28,280 nucleotides of DNA from Pseudomonadota bacterium (GTDB lineage Bacteria; Pseudomonadota; Alphaproteobacteria; Rhizobiales; Devosiaceae). A program made the position numbers and the translations under genes. The notes under the pieces are model-generated. The model worked only from the letters and a program-made list of their open reading frames with translations, was not told the origin of the DNA and did no database searches. Of this stretch, positions 7,359 through 16,753 are shown piece after piece. Location of the stretch: assembly GCA_023436745.1 (NCBI GenBank), contig JAEZHZ010000339.1, positions 1 to 28,280 on the forward strand, in the 5' to 3' direction. Positions within the stretch are counted from its first letter, which is position 1; each line of letters starts with the position of its first letter.

Positions 7359-8238
7359 TGCTCCCGCAAAGCTGGAAGTCGTCGGCCTCCGGACGCTCTC
7401 GCCCACCCAGCGCAGGATCCTGGGCGTACTCGCTCATGCCGGGCTGATCGGCATATCGATCCTGATGCTCTATCCGCTTCTGTGGATGCTGGCCGCCTCG
7501 TTCCGCCCCGAGAACGAGATCTTCACCTCGGCCTCGATCTGGCCGAGCGAATGGAGCATCGACTCCTATTTTCGCGGCTGGAACGGGCTGCGGGTCAGCT
7601 TCAGCGTCTTCTTCACCAACAGCTTCATCATCTCCATCCTCAGCGTCTGCGGCAATGTGATGGCCTGCTCGCTGGCGGCCTTCGCCTTCGCCCGCCTGGA
7701 GTTCCGCGGGCGCAAGTTCTGGTTCGCGATGATGCTGATGACGCTGATGCTGCCCTATCAGGTCACGCTGATGCCCCAATACGTGCTGTTCCTCAATCTC
7801 GGATGGGTGAACACCTTCCTGCCGCTGATCGTGCCGAAGTTCCTCGCGGCGGATGCCTTCTTCATCTTCCTTATGGTCCAGTTTTTCCGCGGCATACCGC
7901 GTGAGCTCGACGAGGCGGCGATGATGGACGGAGCCGGCCCCTGGCGCATCTACTGGAAGATCATCATGCCGCTCTCCATGCCCGTGCTGGCGACGGCGGC
8001 GATCTTCACCTTCATCTGGACCTGGGACGATTTCTTCGGCCCGCTGATCTACCTGTCAGAGATGCGGCAATACACGGTGATGCTCGGCCTCCGGACCTTC
8101 ACCGACTCGACCGGCACCTCCGATTACGGCTCGATGTTCGCGATGAGCGTGCTCAGCCTGGTCCCGATCTTCCTGTTCTTCCTCTTCTTCCAGCGGCTCC
8201 TGATCGAAGGGATCGCAACCACCGGAATGAAGCGGTGA
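7351..8238 (+). CDS. Sugar ABC transporter permease (MalG-type)
   Basis: The second inner-membrane permease of the same importer, 295 residues. It has six predicted TM segments, the first at about 29-51 (HAGLIGISILMLYPLLWMLAASF). The EAA motif is ELDEAAMMDGAGPWRIYWKIIMPLSMPV, as expected for the MalG partner that pairs with MalF. The gene begins inside the last codons of the preceding permease (8-bp overlap) with only a weak ribosome site, consistent with translational coupling. It is followed by an 82-bp gap holding a stem-loop before the two dehydrogenase genes. Confidence 0.93.
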   Translation: MTDAPAKLEVVGLRTLSPTQRRILGVLAHAGLIGISILMLYPLLWMLAASFRPENEIFTSASIWPSEWSIDSYFRGWNGLRVSFSVFFTNSFIISILSVCGNVMACSLAAFAFARLEFRGRKFWFAMMLMTLMLPYQVTLMPQYVLFLNLGWVNTFLPLIVPKFLAADAFFIFLMVQFFRGIPRELDEAAMMDGAGPWRIYWKIIMPLSMPVLATAAIFTFIWTWDDFFGPLIYLSEMRQYTVMLGLRTFTDSTGTSDYGSMFAMSVLSLVPIFLFFLFFQRLLIEGIATTGMKR

Positions 8239-8254
8239 CCCCATCAAGCTGCGC

Positions 8255-8282
8255 CATCCCGGCTCCAATCCAGGCCGGGATG
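8255..8282. promoter_or_regulatory. Intra-operon stem-loop after the second permease gene
   Basis: CATCCCGGC (8255-8263) and GCCGGGATG (8274-8282) form a perfect 9-bp stem with a 10-nt loop, 17 bp after the permease stop. No T-run follows. It probably separates transport from enzyme expression in a long message, or marks a processing site. Confidence 0.45.
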
Positions 8283-8320
8283 TGCGGTGCCCCAACACGT
8301 TCGGCTCCTAGAGTATTGGC

Positions 8321-9337
8321 ATGACCATTCGTATCGCCGCCATCGGCATCAACCACTCCCACATCTACGGCCAGGTGGACTGCCTCAAGGAGGCCGGCGC
8401 CGAGTTCGTCGCCTTCCACGCGCCGGAGGACGACCTGGCGGCTCCATTCGCCAGCAGGTACCCCGAGGCAAAGCGTGTCGCCGATCCGCGCGCCATTCTC
8501 GAGGACGACTCCATCTCGGTCGTGCTGACCTCCGCCATTCCGGCCGACCGGGCGGCAATCTCCATCGCTGCCATGCAGCACGGCAAGGACGTGCTGACTG
8601 ACAAGCCGGGCATGACCACGTTCGAGCAGCTCGCCGAAATCCAGCGGGTGCAGCAGGAGACGGGCCGCATCTTCTCGGTGCTTTACTCCGAGCATTTCGA
8701 GGTGCGTGCCACCGTCGAGGCCGGTAGCCTCATCCAGGCGGGCGCCATCGGCGAGGTGGTCAACACCGTCGGCCTCGGCCCCCACGCCATCCGCAACAAT
8801 CAGCGTCCCGACTGGTTCTTCGACCGCGGGCGCTACGGCGGCGTGCTCTGCGACATCGCCAGCCATCAGTTCGAGCAGTTCCTGTTCTTCTCGGGCGCGA
8901 TGGATGGCGAGGTCGTCTCCGCCAGCGTTGCCAACCGCGCCCACCCGGATCGCCCGGGCCTGCAGGATATCGGCGATGCCCATGTCCGTACCAGGGGCAC
9001 CACGGGCTATATCCGGGTCGACTGGTTCACCCCCGAAGGCCTGCCGACCTGGGGCGACGGGCGCCTCACCATCATCGGTACCGAAGGCTACATCGAGCTG
9101 CGCAAGTATATCGACATTGCCGGGCGCCCGGGCACCGACCACCTGTTCCTCGTCAACAGGGAGGGGCCGCGCCATATCGACTGCAGCGCCGTCGAGCGTC
9201 CCTTCGGCCGCCAGTTCCTCGATGACGTACGCAACCGCACCGAAACCGCCATGCCGCAGCAGCGGTGCTACAATGCCATGAAGATGGCGCTCACCGCTCA
9301 GCAGATGGCCGAGCGCGGCACGGAGTGGGAGCAATGA
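8321..9337 (+). CDS. Gfo/Idh/MocA-family NAD(P)-dependent oxidoreductase (first in operon)
   Basis: A cytoplasmic dehydrogenase of 338 residues with an N-terminal Rossmann domain (RIAAIGINHSHIYGQ, about 4-18) and a C-terminal alpha/beta substrate domain. The usual EKP motif is DKPG here, which keeps the catalytic lysine. The second signature is GGVLCDIASHQF, with the Asp and His expected for hydride transfer. The glycine-rich loop is altered: GINHSH replaces the usual GxGxxG pattern. The start at 8321 has a weak ribosome site after a hairpin-containing gap. The next gene starts within its stop codon (ATGA). Its place between permease and ATPase genes argues for oxidising the imported sugar, glycoside or polyol. 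The exact substrate is unknown. Confidence 0.88.
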   Translation: MTIRIAAIGINHSHIYGQVDCLKEAGAEFVAFHAPEDDLAAPFASRYPEAKRVADPRAILEDDSISVVLTSAIPADRAAISIAAMQHGKDVLTDKPGMTTFEQLAEIQRVQQETGRIFSVLYSEHFEVRATVEAGSLIQAGAIGEVVNTVGLGPHAIRNNQRPDWFFDRGRYGGVLCDIASHQFEQFLFFSGAMDGEVVSASVANRAHPDRPGLQDIGDAHVRTRGTTGYIRVDWFTPEGLPTWGDGRLTIIGTEGYIELRKYIDIAGRPGTDHLFLVNREGPRHIDCSAVERPFGRQFLDDVRNRTETAMPQQRCYNAMKMALTAQQMAERGTEWEQ

Positions 9338-10419
9338 GCCGGATTTTCAACGTCGCCGTCATCGGCTGCGGCATCGGTCGTTCGCACATCGTCGAGGGTT
9401 ACCTGCCGAACTCCGGCCGCTTCAAGGTCAAGGTGCTCTGCGATCTCAACAGGGAGCGGCTGGCCGAGATCGGCGATGAGTTCGCGATCGAGCGCCGCGT
9501 GGAGAATTTCGACGACGTCCTTGCCATGGACGATGTCGACGTCATCGATATCTGCACCCCGCCGGGGCTCCACTTCCCCATGGTCATGGCCGCCCTCAAG
9601 GCCGGCAAGCACGTGATCTGCGAAAAGCCGCTCGTCGGGTCGCTCGCCCAGATCGACGCCGTCATGGAAGAGGAGAAGCGCTCGAGGGGCATGCTGATGC
9701 CCGTCTTCCAGTACCGGTTCGGCAACGGCATCGAGCAGGCCAAGCGCATCATCGACGCCGGCATCGCCGGCAAGCCCTTCGTGGGCACCGTGGAAACGCT
9801 GTGGCGCCGCGATGCGCCCTATTACGCCGTGCCCTGGCGCGGCAAATGGGCCACCGAACTCGGCGGCGTGCTGATGGGCCACGCCATTCATCCGCACGAC
9901 CTGTTCACCTACCTCATGGGCGATATCGAGCGCGTGTTCGGCCGCGTCGCCACCCGGGTGAACCCGATCGAGGTGGAAGACACCATATCCGCCTCGCTGC
10001 TGATGAAGAGCGGCGCACTCGCGAGCCTCAGCGCCACGCTCGGCTCCGCCGACGACATGACCCGTATTCGGCTCGCCTTCGAGAACGTCACCTTCGAAAG
10101 CGACCATGCCGCCTACAATCCCGGCGAGAAGCCGTGGAAGATCCAGCCTCGCAACGACCGGACGGCGGTGGAGATCGACGCGCTTCTCAAGGACTGGCAG
10201 CACGTGCCGTCGCGGTTCCAGACGCAGATGCACCGCTTCTACGACGCGCTGACCGGCGAGGGCCCGCTGCCTGTCACCAGTGCGGACTCCCGCCGCTCGC
10301 TTGAACTGGTGACCGCGCTTTATCACTCCGCCGCCACCGATACTGACGTTACCCTGCCGCTCGGGCCCACCCTCCCGCTCTACCAGAGCTGGGTGCCCGA
10401 GCAGTTCCGAGCCGCCTGA
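9334..10419 (+). CDS. Gfo/Idh/MocA-family oxidoreductase (second in operon)
   Basis: A 361-residue dehydrogenase only distantly like its upstream neighbour. The Rossmann start is VAVIGCGIGRSHIVEGYL, and EKPL provides the catalytic lysine. In the active-site segment the usual GGGxLxDxGxH reads GGVLMGHAIHPHDL, so the Asp is replaced while a His cluster is kept. The start is the ATG at 9334 in a 4-bp ATGA overlap with the preceding stop, with GGAG just upstream; the longer frame from 9265 lies within the preceding gene and is rejected. Two dehydrogenases with different active sites in one transport operon suggest two successive oxidations, or an oxidation-reduction pair as in 3-keto-sugar or inositol routes (inference). 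Confidence 0.88.
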   Translation: MSRIFNVAVIGCGIGRSHIVEGYLPNSGRFKVKVLCDLNRERLAEIGDEFAIERRVENFDDVLAMDDVDVIDICTPPGLHFPMVMAALKAGKHVICEKPLVGSLAQIDAVMEEEKRSRGMLMPVFQYRFGNGIEQAKRIIDAGIAGKPFVGTVETLWRRDAPYYAVPWRGKWATELGGVLMGHAIHPHDLFTYLMGDIERVFGRVATRVNPIEVEDTISASLLMKSGALASLSATLGSADDMTRIRLAFENVTFESDHAAYNPGEKPWKIQPRNDRTAVEIDALLKDWQHVPSRFQTQMHRFYDALTGEGPLPVTSADSRRSLELVTALYHSAATDTDVTLPLGPTLPLYQSWVPEQFRAA

Positions 10420-10430
10420 GGAGAATTGCC

Positions 10431-11489
<1,059 letters not shown>

Positions 11490-11544
11490 GTCGCTGGGCC
11501 GGGTGGCGCCAGGGCGCTGGACGTGATCCCCTTGCTGTTGTCGA

Positions 11545-11561
11545 AACGGGCCCGTCCCGTT
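11545..11561. promoter_or_regulatory. Inverted repeat upstream of the alpha/beta hydrolase gene
   Basis: AACGGG-CCCGT-CCCGTT is an interrupted palindrome that contains the perfect palindrome ACGGGCCCGT (11546-11555). It lies in the 109-bp gap after the ABC operon and about 38 bp before the hydrolase start. It could be an operator or part of a transcription end; there is no T-run. Confidence 0.3.
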
Positions 11562-11598
11562 CGTCGGTGCAGGGAAACAACGGCGGAGGAGCGTCCCC

Positions 11599-12402
11599 AT
11601 GTCCACAGTCACCTCGCGCGATGGCACCACGATCGGATTTGATCGGAAGGGAAACGGGCCGGCCCTGGTAGTGGTGACCGGTGCCACGCAGTACCGCGCC
11701 GTCGACAGGACCACGCCTGTCCTTGCCGGTCTCCTAGCCGATGACTTCACCGTAGTCAGTTATGACCGGCGCGGGCGTGGAGAGTCCGGCGAGGCCTCCC
11801 CCTATGCCGTTGCCCGTGAGATCGAGGATATCGAGGCGCTGATCGACGCCAACGGAGGTGAGGCGCTGCTGTTCGGCATGTCGTCCGGTGCGGTGCTGGT
11901 TCTTGAGGCCGCGGCTGCCCTGCGGGCCAAGGTGAGGGGCGCCGTCCTTTACGAACCACCGGTCAACCCCGACCAGAGCTCTGCCGACAGCTGGCGCGAC
12001 CACGCCGAAATGGCCGCCCTGCTGCAGCAAGGACGGGCCGAGGACATGATGATCCGCTTTCTCGAGGGCGTGGGAATGTCTCCCGAGGCCCTTGCCGGCT
12101 TCCGGGCAAGTCCCGCATGGCCCGCCTTTGCCTCCATCGGGGCCACCATCGAGCACGACTATCGCATTCTGGCCGAAGCCACTGACGGCGATCGCCACCC
12201 GGCGCGTTGGCGGCAGGTGACGGCGCCGGTGCTGGTGGTCGATGGGGACGCGAGCTTTCCCTTCATGGCCGGCGGTGCCGACTGGGTTGCCGCTGGTGTA
12301 CCGGGGGCCGAGCGGCGGACGCTGACCGGGCAGGGCCACGATTTCGATCCCGCCGTGGTGGCGCCAGTCGTCAGGCGGTTCCTGGCGCGGATGCCCGTCT
12401 AG
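11599..12402 (+). CDS. Alpha/beta-fold hydrolase
   Basis: A soluble 267-residue hydrolase of the alpha/beta fold; esterase-like activity is plausible but the substrate is unknown. The nucleophile elbow is GMSSG (93-97) with Ser95. The YDRRGRGESG block (55-64) is the usual oxyanion-side segment. A likely acid residue is in LVVDGDASF and the catalytic His in GQGHDFDP near the C-terminus. The ATG at 11599 has GGCGGAGGAG upstream. It is followed after 54 bp by a DUF1801-type gene and then the UvrA-like gene, all on one strand; whether the three form one unit is unclear. I see no signal peptide. Confidence 0.85.
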   Translation: MSTVTSRDGTTIGFDRKGNGPALVVVTGATQYRAVDRTTPVLAGLLADDFTVVSYDRRGRGESGEASPYAVAREIEDIEALIDANGGEALLFGMSSGAVLVLEAAAALRAKVRGAVLYEPPVNPDQSSADSWRDHAEMAALLQQGRAEDMMIRFLEGVGMSPEALAGFRASPAWPAFASIGATIEHDYRILAEATDGDRHPARWRQVTAPVLVVDGDASFPFMAGGADWVAAGVPGAERRTLTGQGHDFDPAVVAPVVRRFLARMPV

Positions 12403-12456
12403 TCTCACCGGTGATGTCTGCTAAGCTGCCGGCGGCAGACAAGGAGGAGCAATCGG

Positions 12457-12894
12457 ATGACGACCAGCAGGAAGACCTCGACCGGGAATGAGACCTTCAG
12501 CCCCGAAGAACTCGAGGCGATGCAGGAGGCCAAGCGCGAGCGCAAGAAGGGCGGCAAGGCCAATGGCGAGGCGGACCTGCTCGCCAAGATCGCCGAGATG
12601 GATGGAAGCGACCGGGACATGGCCGAACGCATCCATGCCATCGTGAAGGAGGTCGCTCCACAGCTCGCGCCCAAGACCTGGTACGGCATGCCCGCCTGGG
12701 CCGACGGCGCCGGCAAGGCCGTCTGCTTCTTCACTCCCGCAAACAAGTTCAAGGAGCGCTACGCGAGCTTCGGCTTCAACGCCAACGCCCAACTGGACGA
12801 CGGCGACATGTGGCCGACATCGTTCGCCCTGCTGCGGATCGGCGATGCCGAGGAGAAGCGGATCGCCGCGCTGGTCAAGCAGGCGGCCGGCTGA
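12457..12894 (+). CDS. DUF1801 (YdhG-like) domain protein
   Basis: A small soluble 145-residue protein. The N-terminal 40 residues are highly charged and probably disordered (SPEELEAMQEAKRERKKGGK). The rest matches the DUF1801/YdhG pattern: PKTWYGMPAWADGAGKAVCFF, then KFKERYASFGF and DDGDMWPTSFAL. Relatives have been described as iron chaperones in Bacillus, but this does not fix the role here. The ribosome site AAGGAGGAG precedes ATG at 12457. The gene is 64 bp upstream of the UvrA-like gene and may be co-transcribed with it. Confidence 0.78.
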   Translation: MTTSRKTSTGNETFSPEELEAMQEAKRERKKGGKANGEADLLAKIAEMDGSDRDMAERIHAIVKEVAPQLAPKTWYGMPAWADGAGKAVCFFTPANKFKERYASFGFNANAQLDDGDMWPTSFALLRIGDAEEKRIAALVKQAAG

Positions 12895-12958
12895 CGCCTG
12901 CTGTCGAAATCCGTCGCGGCCATCCGTCAGCATCCAGGCACAGCACGAAGGAGGCGTC

Positions 12959-15247
12959 ATGGCTGCCGAAGACCGCGCGTACGGATCGATCATCATCCGC
13001 GGCGCCCGCGAGAACAACCTCAGGAACGTCTCTCTGGACATTCCGCAGCGCAGGATCACGGTCTTCACCGGGGTGTCCGGCTCCGGCAAGTCGTCGCTGG
13101 TGTTCGGTACCATCGCCGCGGAATCGCAGCGCCTGATCAACGAGACCTATCCGGCCTTCGTCCAGCAGTTCATGCCGCATTACGGTCAGCCCGACGCCGA
13201 CCTGCTCGAGAACATCTCGGCAGCCATCGTCGTCGACCAGCAGCGTCTCGGCGGCAACTCGCGCTCGACCGTCGCCACTGTCACCGACACGGCGCAGATG
13301 CTGAGGGTGCTGTTCTCCCGGCTCGGAACGCCCCGGCTCGGCCCGCCGGGGCTCTACAGCTACAACGATCCGCGCGGCATGAGCCCCGACTGCGAAGGCA
13401 TCGGGCAGGTTGCCGCCATGAACATGGCTGCGGTCATCGACGAGACGAAGTCGCTCAACGCCGGCGCGTTGCTGCCGAAGGACTTCGCGGTCGAGTCATG
13501 GTGGTGGGAGATCTACCGCAACTCCGGCCTGTTCGACATGGACAAGCCGGTGGCCAGCTATACGGAGGAGGAGCGCCACAACCTGCTTCACCTCGACGAT
13601 GGTCGCAAGGTGAAGGTGGGCAAGATCGGCCTCACCTACGAAGGCGTGGTGGCCAAGCTCACCAAGGGTCTCGGCGCCAAGGACCCGGATTCGCTGCAGC
13701 CGCACGTCCGGCTGGAGTATGATCGCATCTTCACCCGCGAGACCTGCCGGGCCTGCGCCGGGGCGAGGCTCAATGCCGCGGCCCTCGGCAGCCGCGTGGC
13801 AGGCAAGAACATTGCCGAACTCTCGGCCATGCAGGTCTCTGATCTCGCGGCCTTCGTCCGCACCATCGATGCACGCGAGGTGCGACCCATGGTCGAGGCG
13901 TTGGCGGCACGCCTCGACAATCTCGTCACCATCGGCCTTGGGTATCTCAGCCTCGATCGCGAGAGCGCCACGCTTTCGGGCGGCGAGTCGCAGCGCGTAA
14001 AGATGGTGCGACACCTCGGCTCCTCACTCACCGACATCACCTATGTCTTCGACGAGCCCTCGGTCGGGCTTCATCCCCATGACGTCGGCCGCCTTGCCGG
14101 GCTGATGCAGCAGCTGCGCGACAAGGGCAACACGGTGCTCATCGTTGAGCACAAGCCGGACATGATCGCCATCGCCGACCATGTGGTCGACATGGGCCCG
14201 CTCGCCGGATCCCGCGGCGGCGAGGTCGTCTATCAGGGCGATTACGCTGGCCTGCTGCGCTCCGGCACTCTCACCGGCGACCACATCACGCGCCACCAGC
14301 CGATCAAGACCGAGGTCCGCCGCAGGACCGGCGAGCTGCGCGTCGAGCATGCCCGCCTCAACAATCTCAGGGATGTCTCGGTGGTCATCCCCGCGGGCGT
14401 ACTGACAGTGGTCACCGGTGTAGCCGGGTCCGGCAAGTCGTCGCTGATCCAGGGATGCCTGCCTGCTGCCTATCCGGACACGATCATCATCGACCAGAAC
14501 CTCGCCCGCGGCTCGCGGCGGTCAAATACCGCAACCTATACGGGCATCCTCGATGGGGTCCGCAAGGCGTTCGCCAAGGCAAACGACGTCGAGGCTTCGC
14601 TGTTCTCCGCCAACTCCAAAGGGGCCTGCCCGGACTGCAACGGGCTCGGCGTGATCTACACGGACCTCGCCCACCTCGACCCCATGGTCACCACCTGCGA
14701 GACCTGCGAGGGCAAGCGCTTCCTTCCCGAGGTGCTGGAGCATCGCCTGCGTGGCAGGACCATCGCCGAAGTCTACGATATGAATGTCGAGGACGCGTCG
14801 GGCTTCTTCACCGAACCGGCCATCGCCCGCATCCTGACCGGCCTGGTTGACGTCGGCTTGGGTTACCTCACCCTCGGCCAGCCGCTGTCGACGCTCTCGG
14901 GCGGCGAACGCCAGCGGCTGAAGCTCGCCGCCGAACTCGGCAAGAAGGGCAACATCTACGTACTCGACGAACCCACCACCGGGCTCCACATGAACGACGT
15001 CGATACCCTGATCGGGCTGTTCGAGCGGCTCGTCGATGCCGGCTCGACCGTCGTGGTGATCGAGCACAATCTCGACGTCGTCTCCCGTGCCGACTGGGTC
15101 ATCGACCTCGGACCGGGCGCCGGCTATGATGGAGGGACCATCCAGTTCGAAGGCGTTCCCGCCGAGCTTGCGCAGGCAGCGCACTCCCTCACCGGAAAGG
15201 CACTTGCGGCCCGGTCGGGCGTTCGGGAGCCGGCCTCGGCCTCCTAG
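12959..15247 (+). CDS. UvrA-like ABC ATPase, short class (drug-resistance type)
   Basis: A 762-residue soluble tandem ABC ATPase related to UvrA but about 180 residues shorter, lacking the UvrB-interaction region. This matches the class II UvrA-like proteins, some of which protect against DNA-intercalating antibiotics (for example DrrC). Walker A motifs are GVSGSGKSS (38-46) and GVAGSGKSS (487-495). Signatures are LSGGESQRVKM and LSGGERQRLKL, each followed by a Walker B (VFDEPSVGLH and VLDEPTTGLH). The second zinc module is intact (ACPDC, then TCETC). The first has TCRAC but reads MSPDC where MCPxC is expected, so Ser142 replaces a zinc cysteine. GAAGGAGG sets the ATG at 12959; the frame is open further upstream, but that part is not UvrA-like. 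Its 3' end overlaps the convergent DUF2188 gene by 4 bp. Confidence 0.92.
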   Translation: MAAEDRAYGSIIIRGARENNLRNVSLDIPQRRITVFTGVSGSGKSSLVFGTIAAESQRLINETYPAFVQQFMPHYGQPDADLLENISAAIVVDQQRLGGNSRSTVATVTDTAQMLRVLFSRLGTPRLGPPGLYSYNDPRGMSPDCEGIGQVAAMNMAAVIDETKSLNAGALLPKDFAVESWWWEIYRNSGLFDMDKPVASYTEEERHNLLHLDDGRKVKVGKIGLTYEGVVAKLTKGLGAKDPDSLQPHVRLEYDRIFTRETCRACAGARLNAAALGSRVAGKNIAELSAMQVSDLAAFVRTIDAREVRPMVEALAARLDNLVTIGLGYLSLDRESATLSGGESQRVKMVRHLGSSLTDITYVFDEPSVGLHPHDVGRLAGLMQQLRDKGNTVLIVEHKPDMIAIADHVVDMGPLAGSRGGEVVYQGDYAGLLRSGTLTGDHITRHQPIKTEVRRRTGELRVEHARLNNLRDVSVVIPAGVLTVVTGVAGSGKSSLIQGCLPAAYPDTIIIDQNLARGSRRSNTATYTGILDGVRKAFAKANDVEASLFSANSKGACPDCNGLGVIYTDLAHLDPMVTTCETCEGKRFLPEVLEHRLRGRTIAEVYDMNVEDASGFFTEPAIARILTGLVDVGLGYLTLGQPLSTLSGGERQRLKLAAELGKKGNIYVLDEPTTGLHMNDVDTLIGLFERLVDAGSTVVVIEHNLDVVSRADWVIDLGPGAGYDGGTIQFEGVPAELAQAAHSLTGKALAARSGVREPASAS

Positions 15248-15534
15248 GGCAGCCGCGTCTCGCGTCGCTCCCCGTTGGGGCTCGGCTCGACCAGTTCGTC
15301 CTCGATCTCTGTTTCGGGCCGGTCCTCGCCGTCAGCCATTTCGTCGTGCCACTTGCCATCGGCAGTCTGGTAGCGGATCGCTTCGGACTCGCCCGCCATC
15401 TGCTGGCGGTCCGCGGCGGCAATGGCGGCATCGAGTGCCGCCTGGTGCGTGGGAAACGTCTCCGAAAACACGTCCCCTACCTTGTAGGCGAAGCCGCCAT
15501 CATGCTCGACGACGTCGTAGATCACACGGGTCAT
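15244..15534 (-). CDS. Small DUF2188-like protein
   Basis: A 96-residue acidic soluble protein. The first 60 residues (VIYDVVEHDGGFAYKVGDVFSETFPTHQAALDAAIAAA) resemble the DUF2188 fold: a beta-strand pair, then a helix with regularly spaced alanines. The C-terminal 30 residues are charged and probably flexible. The start has CAAGGAGC upstream of ATG. It lies 61 bp downstream of the GT2-GtrA gene on the same strand and could be the last cistron of the glucan operon, or have its own promoter. It overlaps the end of the convergent uvrA-like gene by 4 bp. Function unknown; the family call is from pattern only. Confidence 0.7.
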   Translation of the reverse strand: MTRVIYDVVEHDGGFAYKVGDVFSETFPTHQAALDAAIAAADRQQMAGESEAIRYQTADGKWHDEMADGEDRPETEIEDELVEPSPNGERRETRLP

Positions 15535-15595
15535 GCGCTTGCTCCTTGCTCTGGCGGGTTAACACCGCGGGGCCGGAGCGGTTGCGTGCAACGGC

Positions 15596-16741
15596 TCAGC
15601 GCCAGGTGAACACCCGCGTCACCGCATAGTTGAACACCGAGCTCATCAGCGCCCCGGCGAGGCCTGCCAGCAACGGCACCTGCTCGTACTGGTAGATCAG
15701 TGCCGCTACCGAGACATTGGCCAGCGCGCCGATGGAACAGGCTGCGTAGAAGGCCAGGAGGCCCTTCAGCACCCTGATGCCCCGCAGCTTGCGGTCGGCA
15801 TAGGTCAGCACGTTGTTGAGGAAGAAGTTCCAGGTCATGGCGATCACCGTGGCCGCCAGCTGGGCGAGAATGAACTCCGTCTTCAGCACGTCGTAGAACA
15901 GCCACAGCGCCGACAGGTGAACCGCGACGCCGGAGAACCCCACCAGCGAAAACAGCAGGAAGCTTGTGGGCAGCACCCCTCCAGACAGCTTCGACAGCCA
16001 CAGTCCGCCGAACTGCAGCGCCACCAGCGGGCTCATCTTGCTTTCCCCGGCATGGCGCGGCCTGAACGTGTAGGGCACCTCGGCAACGGCCGGAGGGGTG
16101 CCCCGACGGCTGGCGGTGATGACGAGATCGAGCAGGATCTTGAAGCCTTCGTTGGATAGATGCGGGGCCACGTTCAGCACCAGGTCGCGCCGGACCGCGA
16201 AGAAGCCGCTCATGGGGTCGCTGAGCTGCTGGCCTGCGATGAACGAGGAGAGCTTCGTCGCCGTTCGGCTGCCCCAGGCACGCACCGCAGAAAAGCCATC
16301 CCCGGTCGAACCCTCGCCCGTATATCGGGTACCGACGGCGATGTCCGCCCCGGCCCTCACCTTGGCGAGCAGCTGCGGCAGGGCCGCCTCATCGTGCTGC
16401 ATGTCGCCGTCGATCACCGCGACATAGGGGGCGTTGGTCGCGAGCATCCCCTCGATCACCGCTGAGGAGAGCCCGCGCCGCCCCACTCGCTTGATGCAGC
16501 GAAAATTCTGCCAGCGGCGCCCGAGCTCCCAGGCAAGGTCCGCAGTACCGTCGGGACTGTTGTCGTCCACGACAAGCATTTCCCAGCTGATGCCATCGAG
16601 CGCGACGGCCACCCGCTGGTAAAGCTCCTCGAGGTTGTCGCGCTCATTGAAGGTGGGCACCACCACAGCCAGCTCAACCGGTGCCGGCTGGAAGCTGCTT
16701 TCACGCGACGGCAACGGAGTTTGGTAGGTAACAGGCGACAT
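15596..16741 (-). CDS. GT2 glycosyltransferase fused to a GtrA membrane domain
   Basis: A 381-residue fusion. The N-terminal GT-A domain is of the dolichyl/polyprenyl-phosphate mannose synthase type, with VVVPTFNERDNL (27-38), the nucleotide site VVDDNSPDGT (57-66) and the metal site DGDMQHD (111-117). The C-terminal 120 residues carry four hydrophobic segments of the GtrA type, ending FNYAVTRVFTWR. Such proteins make a polyprenyl-phosphate-linked hexose on the inner face and may help move it across. Two starts overlap: GTG at 16747 and ATG at 16741. TAGGAG is better spaced for ATG. The gene begins 12 bp after opgC, so it is very likely part of the opg operon, which is not a standard member of it. 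The divergent GT-C enzyme at 21613 could be its consumer. Confidence 0.9.
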   Translation of the reverse strand: MSPVTYQTPLPSRESSFQPAPVELAVVVPTFNERDNLEELYQRVAVALDGISWEMLVVDDNSPDGTADLAWELGRRWQNFRCIKRVGRRGLSSAVIEGMLATNAPYVAVIDGDMQHDEAALPQLLAKVRAGADIAVGTRYTGEGSTGDGFSAVRAWGSRTATKLSSFIAGQQLSDPMSGFFAVRRDLVLNVAPHLSNEGFKILLDLVITASRRGTPPAVAEVPYTFRPRHAGESKMSPLVALQFGGLWLSKLSGGVLPTSFLLFSLVGFSGVAVHLSALWLFYDVLKTEFILAQLAATVIAMTWNFFLNNVLTYADRKLRGIRVLKGLLAFYAACSIGALANVSVAALIYQYEQVPLLAGLAGALMSSVFNYAVTRVFTWR

Positions 16742-16753
16742 AGGCACGCGCTC

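Noticed and set aside
8153..10326. Two long minus-strand frames (8153-9334 and 9298-10326)
   Set aside because: Antisense shadows of the two dehydrogenase genes; no recognisable domain and high Arg/Gly/Val bias.
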